Of a stretch of 10,200 nt of DNA, positions 5,944-10,200 are shown one piece after another. Each line of letters opens with the position of its first letter. Position 1 is the stretch's first letter. Under the pieces are notes generated by a model. It saw only the letters and a list, made by a program, of their open reading frames with translations. It did not search any database and was not told where the DNA came from. Location: assembly GCA_947380285.1 (NCBI GenBank), contig CANCQD010000089.1:1-10200 (forward strand). The letters run 5' to 3'. A program made the translations under genes and the position numbers. This DNA comes from Burkholderiaceae bacterium (lineage in GTDB: Bacteria; Pseudomonadota; Gammaproteobacteria; Burkholderiales; Burkholderiaceae).

Positions 5944-7206
5944 TTAGCCTCCGCGACGCATTAGGTCGAAGAATTCACCATTGTTTTTGGTCGATTTGAG
6001 CTTGTCAACGATAAAGTTCATTGCCTCGATATCGTCCATATCTGCCAGCAATTTGCGCAATACCCAGATCTTCTGGAGGTTCTCCGCTTTAACCAAGAGC
6101 TCTTCACGGCGGGTACCGGACTTGTTAAGGTTAATTGAAGGATAAACACGACGTTCAGCCAAGCGACGCTCAAGGTGAACTTCCATATTGCCGGTACCTT
6201 TGAACTCTTCATAAATGAGGTCATCCATACGGCTACCGGTTTCAATCAAAGCGGTAGCAATGATGGTTAATGAGCCACCTTCCTCAATATTACGAGCTGC
6301 ACCGAAGAAACGTTTTGGACGTTGCAATGCATTGGCATCCACACCACCAGAAAGCACTTTGCCTGATGAAGGGACAACGGTGTTGTATGCGCGTGCAAGA
6401 CGAGTGATTGAATCAAGCAAGATGATGACATCTTTGCCCATCTCAACTAAGCGCTTGGCTTTTTCAATCACCATCTCGGCAACTTGAACGTGACGCACTG
6501 CTGGCTCATCGAAGGTAGAAGCAACAACTTCACCGCGAACAGATCGTTGCATTTCGGTAACTTCTTCTGGACGCTCGTCAACGAGCAGTACGATCAAAAT
6601 CGCTTCAGGATTATTAGCTGCGATCGCATGAGCAATGTGTTGCATCATCACGGTCTTACCGGATTTTGGTGAAGCCACGATCAAACCACGTTGGCCATAG
6701 CCAATCGGAGAGATCATGTCGATGATGCGGCCAGTTAAATTCTCCTCAGCCTTGATATCGCGCTCCAAGCTGATCACTCGGTTTGGGTGTAATGGTGTTA
6801 AGTTTTCGAACATGATGCGGTTCTTGAGGGCCTCTGGAGCCAAACCGTTGATCTTGTCTACTTTTACTAATGCAAAGTAACGCTCACCATCTTTAGGGGT
6901 ACGTACTTCGCCTTCGACGCTGTCACCAGTGTGCAAGTTAAAGCGACGAATCTGCGCAGGAGAGATATAAATATCATCAGGAGAAGCCATGTAAGAGGCT
7001 TCAGGAGAACGCAAGAAACCAAAGCCGTCAGGCAATACTTCTAAAGTCCCGTCGCCGAAAACGGTTTCGCCAGCCTTCGCACGTTTTTTCAGGATGGCAA
7101 ACATCAATTCTTGTTTGCGCATCCGTTGAGTGTTTTCAATCTCCAAGCTGGCCGCCATTTCAAGCAGTGCGGATACGTGGAGGACTTTGAGTTCAGTTAA
7201 TTGCAT
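5944..7206 (-). CDS. rho: Transcription termination factor Rho
   Basis: Rho is the hexameric RNA-dependent ATPase and 5'-3' RNA-DNA helicase that ends transcription at C-rich rut sites. The 420-residue protein is full length (E. coli 419) and almost colinear with it. Residues 1-45 are the helical N-terminal subdomain, 50-120 the cold-shock-like primary RNA-binding domain with DGFGFLR (60-66) and FENL (133-136). The Walker A loop is ASPKSGKT (178-185) with Lys181 and Lys184; DERPEEV has Arg212; Walker B is IILLDSITR with Asp265 and Ser266. The Q-loop [11 protein letters not shown] and the R-loop FKGTGN (Lys336) are present. The bicyclomycin-contact positions known in E. coli (R212, D265, S266, R269, K336) are all unchanged. 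The ATG has only a weak GAGA as ribosome binding site. The order trxA-rho is also found in E. coli. See the leader entry for regulation. Confidence 0.98.
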   Translation of the reverse strand: MQLTELKVLHVSALLEMAASLEIENTQRMRKQELMFAILKKRAKAGETVFGDGTLEVLPDGFGFLRSPEASYMASPDDIYISPAQIRRFNLHTGDSVEGEVRTPKDGERYFALVKVDKINGLAPEALKNRIMFENLTPLHPNRVISLERDIKAEENLTGRIIDMISPIGYGQRGLIVASPKSGKTVMMQHIAHAIAANNPEAILIVLLVDERPEEVTEMQRSVRGEVVASTFDEPAVRHVQVAEMVIEKAKRLVEMGKDVIILLDSITRLARAYNTVVPSSGKVLSGGVDANALQRPKRFFGAARNIEEGGSLTIIATALIETGSRMDDLIYEEFKGTGNMEVHLERRLAERRVYPSINLNKSGTRREELLVKAENLQKIWVLRKLLADMDDIEAMNFIVDKLKSTKNNGEFFDLMRRGG

Positions 7207-7371
7207 GTGGTTCTCGGGTGTTGGTAAAGATAAATTTGAATAGGGGAATTTGTTTTGAGGTATCGCTGCGCTGATTTAGATCACACAGATATGGGAAAAC
7301 AGAATTTTTGGAATTTGCTAAAAGAGGGAGGGGGATAAATTGCTGAAAATCGGAGCACTGATAAGTGCGTT
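7207..7371 (-). promoter_or_regulatory. rho mRNA leader with rut-like C-rich, G-poor tracts
   Basis: If transcription starts about 7 bases after the -10 element, rho has a leader of roughly 165 bases. Counting by eye, the RNA from 7350 to 7291 contains about 18 C and 3 G, including the block CCCCCTCCCTC, and the part from 7260 to 7207 about 19 C and 2 G. Such C-over-G bubbles with little structure are the hallmark of Rho-utilisation sites. In E. coli, rho represses itself through Rho-dependent termination in its leader, so the same is probable here. Near the 5' end the RNA can form the hairpin GCACT-TATC-AGTGC (7355-7368). The stretch 7261-7290 is balanced in C and G and separates the two tracts. 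Confidence 0.6.
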
Positions 7372-7377
7372 TGAGTA

Positions 7378-7405
7378 ATACTACACCAAAAAGGCGGTGT
7401 GACAA
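7378..7405 (-). promoter_or_regulatory. Sigma70-like promoter of rho
   Basis: On the - strand TTGTCA (7400-7405, five of six consensus bases) is followed after 16 bases by TAGTAT (7378-7383, four of six). It lies right after the trxA terminator and points at rho, which is where a promoter for rho is needed. The spacer begins and ends in an inverted repeat, ACACC/GGTGT (7383-7387, 7396-7400), that could serve as an operator or be chance. Confidence 0.55.
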
Positions 7406-7415
7406 GCGTTAAAGC

Positions 7416-7450
7416 GGGAAAAGCCACAGGCTCAACTGGTGAACCTGTGG
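7416..7450 (-). terminator. Intrinsic terminator of trxA
   Basis: CCACAGG (7424-7430) pairs with CCTGTGG (7444-7450); TCA/TGA inside can extend the stem past one mismatch, leaving an ACTGG loop. Read on the - strand the stem is followed by CTTTTCCC. It sits 11 bases beyond the trxA stop. It would separate trxA from rho transcripts, though the short T run suggests some read-through. Confidence 0.7.
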
Positions 7451-7461
7451 TCTGAGACTAT

Positions 7462-7788
7462 TTACAGATGACTATCAATAAATGCAGTCAACTGCGATTT
7501 GGCCAAAGCGCCTACTTTTTGAGCAGCTACTGTGCCATTTTTAAACAGAATTAGGGTGGGAATGCCGCGAATATTGAACTGGGCAGGAACGCCTTGGTTC
7601 TCATCCACGTTCATTTTTGCGATCTGTAGCTTCTCGCCATACTCACCAGCGAGCTCTTCCAGGATTGGGCCAATCATTTTGCAAGGACCACACCACTCGG
7701 CCCAGAAGTCGAGGAGAACATGTTTATCGGATTTGAGGACGTCTTGCTCGAAAGAGGCGTCAGTTACATATTTAATGCCGGCACTCAT
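7462..7788 (-). CDS. trxA: Thioredoxin 1
   Basis: Thioredoxin is the cytoplasmic dithiol reductant for ribonucleotide reductase, methionine sulfoxide reductase and other partners, recharged by thioredoxin reductase. The 108-residue protein has the expected length and fold order: [20 protein letters not shown] with the active site Cys33-Gly-Pro-Cys36, the buried Asp27 before it, KMNVDENQ (58-65) and [12 protein letters not shown] with the cis-Pro at 77. All catalytic features are intact. The start is well supported by AAGGA (7795-7799), 6 bases before the ATG. It has its own terminator and is followed by rho, an arrangement shared with E. coli. Confidence 0.98.
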   Translation of the reverse strand: MSAGIKYVTDASFEQDVLKSDKHVLLDFWAEWCGPCKMIGPILEELAGEYGEKLQIAKMNVDENQGVPAQFNIRGIPTLILFKNGTVAAQKVGALAKSQLTAFIDSHL

Positions 7789-7820
7789 GAAAATTCCTTA
7801 TTTAGGCTTATTTAGTTATT

Positions 7821-7865
7821 GCGTTACAACGCTTATATTAGCAATAAGCGGAACGTTCTGCTCAA
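7821..7865 (-). promoter_or_regulatory. Probable trxA promoter region with three short dyads
   Basis: In the 98-base spacer between the divergent trxA and addB-like genes, the - strand shows TAATAT (7835-7840) preceded by TGC, an extended -10 arrangement; a TTGAGC (7860-7865) is 19 bases upstream, which is long for a -35. Three inverted repeats are packed here: GCGTT-AC-AACGC (7821-7832), CGCTTAT-N7-ATAAGCG (7830-7850), which encloses the -10, and the perfect palindrome GAACGTTC (7851-7858). They could be operator sites affecting both genes. No regulator is identifiable from them. I could not place a promoter for the addB-like gene. Confidence 0.4.
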
Positions 7866-7886
7866 AATAGATAAATTACTCAATTA

Positions 7887-10200
7887 ATGTTCCAGTCTTT
7901 CCCCATTCTTTCTGACCAAAAACAGTTGCAGCAGTGGGCCATTACGCCCAATGCTGGAGCGCTTACCCAATTGGCTAAAGGTATTTGGGATTGTGCAATG
8001 CAAACCAATCAGCGCCCACTTGTGGTGCTAAGCACTGCGGGACCACTTATTGGAGTGAGGGCGGCTCTTGAGTTAAGCCGACCAAAAGACCTGCCAAACA
8101 ACATCGCCTTCCTGCCTCAAGTGATGAGTTTTGCGGATTGGTTGGAAGCGGCACCAGGTGCATGGAAGTTTCCGAAAAAACAATCCGACTTAGAGCGTTG
8201 GATCTCAGTCTATGTAAATCTTCGTAAACACCCCAAACTCAAAACGTGGTTCAAAGCAGAGAGCGATGCGGGCGCATGGGGTCTTGCGCAGTCTGTGATT
8301 GATGCTTGCGATATTTTGTCTGAAGCCATCATTCCGCAATTGCATGATCAATTAAATCGTTTAATTGAAACTAATGCACTTGATTCAGAAGCATGGACTA
8401 AACAATTGCAAGTGCTACTGGATCAAGCTATTGCACAAGCCTATCCAGAACTTGCGCGCAAAGTCGTTGATCAAGAATCCGAAGTCTTACTGACCTTCTG
8501 GCGTTATTTGAGTGGCGTGGGCGATGCCGTATTTCGGAAGCGATTTGCGATGGCAGCGCATCTTAGTGCAGCGCAGGAACAAACGCATCAACAAATACCA
8601 AGGCCTTTTATCTGGGTGCAGACGGCCGACCCTAAGCCGATTGATCAAGAGGTGATTGGGAAGTATTTAAATGACTATGCTCAATTTGCTCCAGTCGTAG
8701 AGGTCACGTTAGATTGGCAAGCCGTTGCCTTGTGGCCTGAAGCGCTCGCTGGAGAAAGTGCTTCAGGTGAACTCATTGAGTTAAACGCAGAACAAGTACA
8801 GCAACTCAAAAATAATATTGAAGCAGCGCATTACCAAGGCTGGAACTTGATTTCGGCAAGGCGTTTTGAAGAGTTGGCCTGGGCAGCAGCTAAATCGATT
8901 GAGTCACATCTGATTGCCGGCAAGAAAAATATCGCTTTAGTGGCGCAAGATCGTTTGGCCGCAAGAAGGGCGCGGGCCTTGTTAGCACGTTTAGGCCCAG
9001 CCTTAAATATTCGTGATGAAACCGGTTGGAAGTTAGATACCACCAGGGCAGCAGCAGCGCTCAATAGTTGGTTAGAGCTGATTCGCGCTCCTAAGGAAGG
9101 ACCAACGGCGAGCGTCTTATTAGAGTTTTTACAAAATCCGTATTTGGATATTCCGGCTTGTATCCAAAAGACCCCAGAGGTATGTATTGGTCTAGTCGCG
9201 CAGTTAGAAGATATCTTGATTGCTAGTCAAGCCAAATCTGGTTGGGAAACCTTTTACATGGCGATCGAGCGGGCTAATGCGTACGCTGTAAACCACGACA
9301 CTGCGCCGAACGAGGCTTTATTCAAACTGCTGCAATTTGTGAGAGAGCGCCACTACGCTTGGCAAGAGATGAGTCTCAATTGCTCCAATGCTTATGCGCT
9401 TCTGCAGCAGAACTTACTGGATACCGGCATTGCTAAAGCCTTAGAAAAAGATTCTGCAGGTAAGCAATTATTAGAAGTGATTCATACCTTTGATTTAAGT
9501 TCTAGCGATTATCAACGTGTTGCCATGCGTCTTGCTGAGTGGGTTAGCCTGATCAAGACCGTAATGGAAGAAGCGTCGTATGAAGAAGTCGGCAAAGAAG
9601 CGCAAGCGACTTTAAGTATCTTGCCTTTGAGTTCTACACGCCTGAGAACATTCGATGCAGTGGTAGTCGTAGGGTGTGACGAGCAGCAATTGCCGGCATT
9701 CTCAGAGCCGCCCTTGTTTTTTTCGGATACGCTCAATCGTTTACTCAAAGCATCGACGATTACTGCGCAATATATTCAGCAAGCACGGGATTTCTCACAA
9801 CTATTGGGCTCTTGTGCGAATGTTGATCTGCTTTGGCAAAGTAAGAGCAAGAGTGGTGAGCCACTCAGACCATCGGCATGGATACAGCGCCTACAAACAC
9901 AATTGCCAAAATGGACGGCAGTGGTTTCTCAGCCAGAATTACATGGAGGAAAGGCTAGGCCGATAGAGAGAGCGGTAACGACCTTAGATCCCGATTTACC
10001 ATTGCCGCTATCCATGAGCCCTAGTGCTTATAAAGCGTTAAGAGACTGCCCCTATAAGTACTATGTCCGCAGCTTATTGGGACTGCGTGAAGCAAAAGAA
10101 TTTGAAGATGGTTTTGATGCATCTTTAGCGGGCCAGTCTTTGCATGCTCTACTACGTAATTTTTATCAGGCACTGAAAACTGAAGAACAAAAAGCTGATT
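7887..10200 (+). CDS. addB: AddB-like double-strand-break repair protein, PD-(D/E)XK nuclease family (3' end outside window)
   Basis: The frame is open from ATG 7887 to the window edge, 771 residues without a stop. It fits the AddB family, the partner of helicase-nuclease AddA in the RecBCD-like complex that resects broken DNA. Residues 1-65 hold RPLVVLSTAGPLIGVRAALE (43-62), where an ATPase P-loop would be; there is no GxxxxGK, so ATP binding is probably lost here. Helicase-like remnants follow: IALVAQDRLAARRARALL (349-366), IRDETGWKLDTT (375-386) and FDAVVVVGCDEQQLP (589-603). At 709-755 begins the nuclease domain: SMSPSAYKALRDCPYKYYVR with Cys721, the usual first ligand of the AddB iron-sulfur cluster, then GLREA and AGQSLHALLRNFY. 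The catalytic D/E-x-K and the remaining Cys lie beyond the window. An in-frame stop at 7872 rules out an earlier start; no ribosome binding site is visible. An addA gene would be expected next. Confidence 0.85.
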   Translation, partial: MFQSFPILSDQKQLQQWAITPNAGALTQLAKGIWDCAMQTNQRPLVVLSTAGPLIGVRAALELSRPKDLPNNIAFLPQVMSFADWLEAAPGAWKFPKKQSDLERWISVYVNLRKHPKLKTWFKAESDAGAWGLAQSVIDACDILSEAIIPQLHDQLNRLIETNALDSEAWTKQLQVLLDQAIAQAYPELARKVVDQESEVLLTFWRYLSGVGDAVFRKRFAMAAHLSAAQEQTHQQIPRPFIWVQTADPKPIDQEVIGKYLNDYAQFAPVVEVTLDWQAVALWPEALAGESASGELIELNAEQVQQLKNNIEAAHYQGWNLISARRFEELAWAAAKSIESHLIAGKKNIALVAQDRLAARRARALLARLGPALNIRDETGWKLDTTRAAAALNSWLELIRAPKEGPTASVLLEFLQNPYLDIPACIQKTPEVCIGLVAQLEDILIASQAKSGWETFYMAIERANAYAVNHDTAPNEALFKLLQFVRERHYAWQEMSLNCSNAYALLQQNLLDTGIAKALEKDSAGKQLLEVIHTFDLSSSDYQRVAMRLAEWVSLIKTVMEEASYEEVGKEAQATLSILPLSSTRLRTFDAVVVVGCDEQQLPAFSEPPLFFSDTLNRLLKASTITAQYIQQARDFSQLLGSCANVDLLWQSKSKSGEPLRPSAWIQRLQTQLPKWTAVVSQPELHGGKARPIERAVTTLDPDLPLPLSMSPSAYKALRDCPYKYYVRSLLGLREAKEFEDGFDASLAGQSLHALLRNFYQALKTEEQKAD

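Noticed and set aside
7281..7358. 25-codon GTG-initiated frame in the rho leader, a possible rhoL-like leader peptide
   Set aside because: There is no ribosome binding site, the GTG is buried in the 5' hairpin, and the Pro/Phe/Ser-rich translation simply mirrors the C/T-rich rut-like tract.
7193..7405. 70-codon frame on the - strand across the rho leader
   Set aside because: It would start at a TTG inside the -35 element of the rho promoter and end within rho; it is not compatible with transcription from that promoter.
7532..7870. 112-residue frame on the + strand antisense to trxA
   Set aside because: It is fully antisense to a textbook thioredoxin gene and its promoter.
8831..9966. Three open frames of 77-96 codons within the addB-like region (two on -, one on +)
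   Set aside because: The long + frame from 7887 stays open through all of them and carries conserved AddB motifs; the short frames show none.
1..10200. Search for IS elements, CRISPR repeats, tRNA/rRNA genes, phage or toxin-antitoxin genes
   Set aside because: I saw no transposase, terminal inverted repeats with target duplications, regularly spaced repeats, cloverleaf-like segments or phage genes; the region looks like stable core chromosome.

Overview
The window reads as ordinary chromosomal DNA of a betaproteobacterium, most likely Burkholderiaceae and possibly Polynucleobacter-like. The grounds are the moderate GC content, the gene order trxA-rho-rpmE (type B L31) with an AddB-type nuclease gene diverging from trxA, and the character of the proteins. 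The genus is an inference; no rRNA or other taxonomic marker is present. I see no insertion sequence, phage gene, CRISPR array, tRNA or rRNA.

Left arm (1-2179, + strand): the tail of an unidentified gene is followed by three lipoprotein genes in one apparent operon: a YcfL-like protein, an LpoB-like putative penicillin-binding-protein activator, and a 348-residue lipoprotein of unknown function whose C-terminal half resembles the LpoB/CsgG-like fold. All three have a clear lipobox and no Asp after the Cys, so they probably go to the outer membrane. This is the least understood part of the window.

Middle (2204-5754, - strand): in order of transcription come rpmE (Zn-independent L31 with a Lys/Ala-rich tail), a strong intrinsic terminator, an ArnT-like GT-C membrane glycosyltransferase and a NorM-type MATE efflux pump. 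The last two are separated by a stop and a single codon and are probably translationally coupled. This arm converges on the lipoprotein operon at about 2180-2203.

Right-middle (5890-7788, - strand): trxA with its terminator, then a sigma70-like promoter and a long C-rich, G-poor leader in front of rho, then rho and its terminator. The leader looks like a Rho-utilisation (rut) region, so rho autoregulation by premature termination is likely.

Right arm (7887 to the window end, + strand): a long open frame, not closed inside the window, encodes the first 771 residues of an AddB-like double-strand-break repair protein (degenerate helicase followed by the start of a PD-(D/E)XK nuclease domain). 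It diverges from trxA across a 98-base spacer holding three short dyads.

Most of the window is housekeeping. The points most worth checking are the tandem LpoB-like lipoproteins, the rut-like rho leader, the terminator lying almost on the glycosyltransferase start codon, and the dyads between trxA and the addB-like gene.
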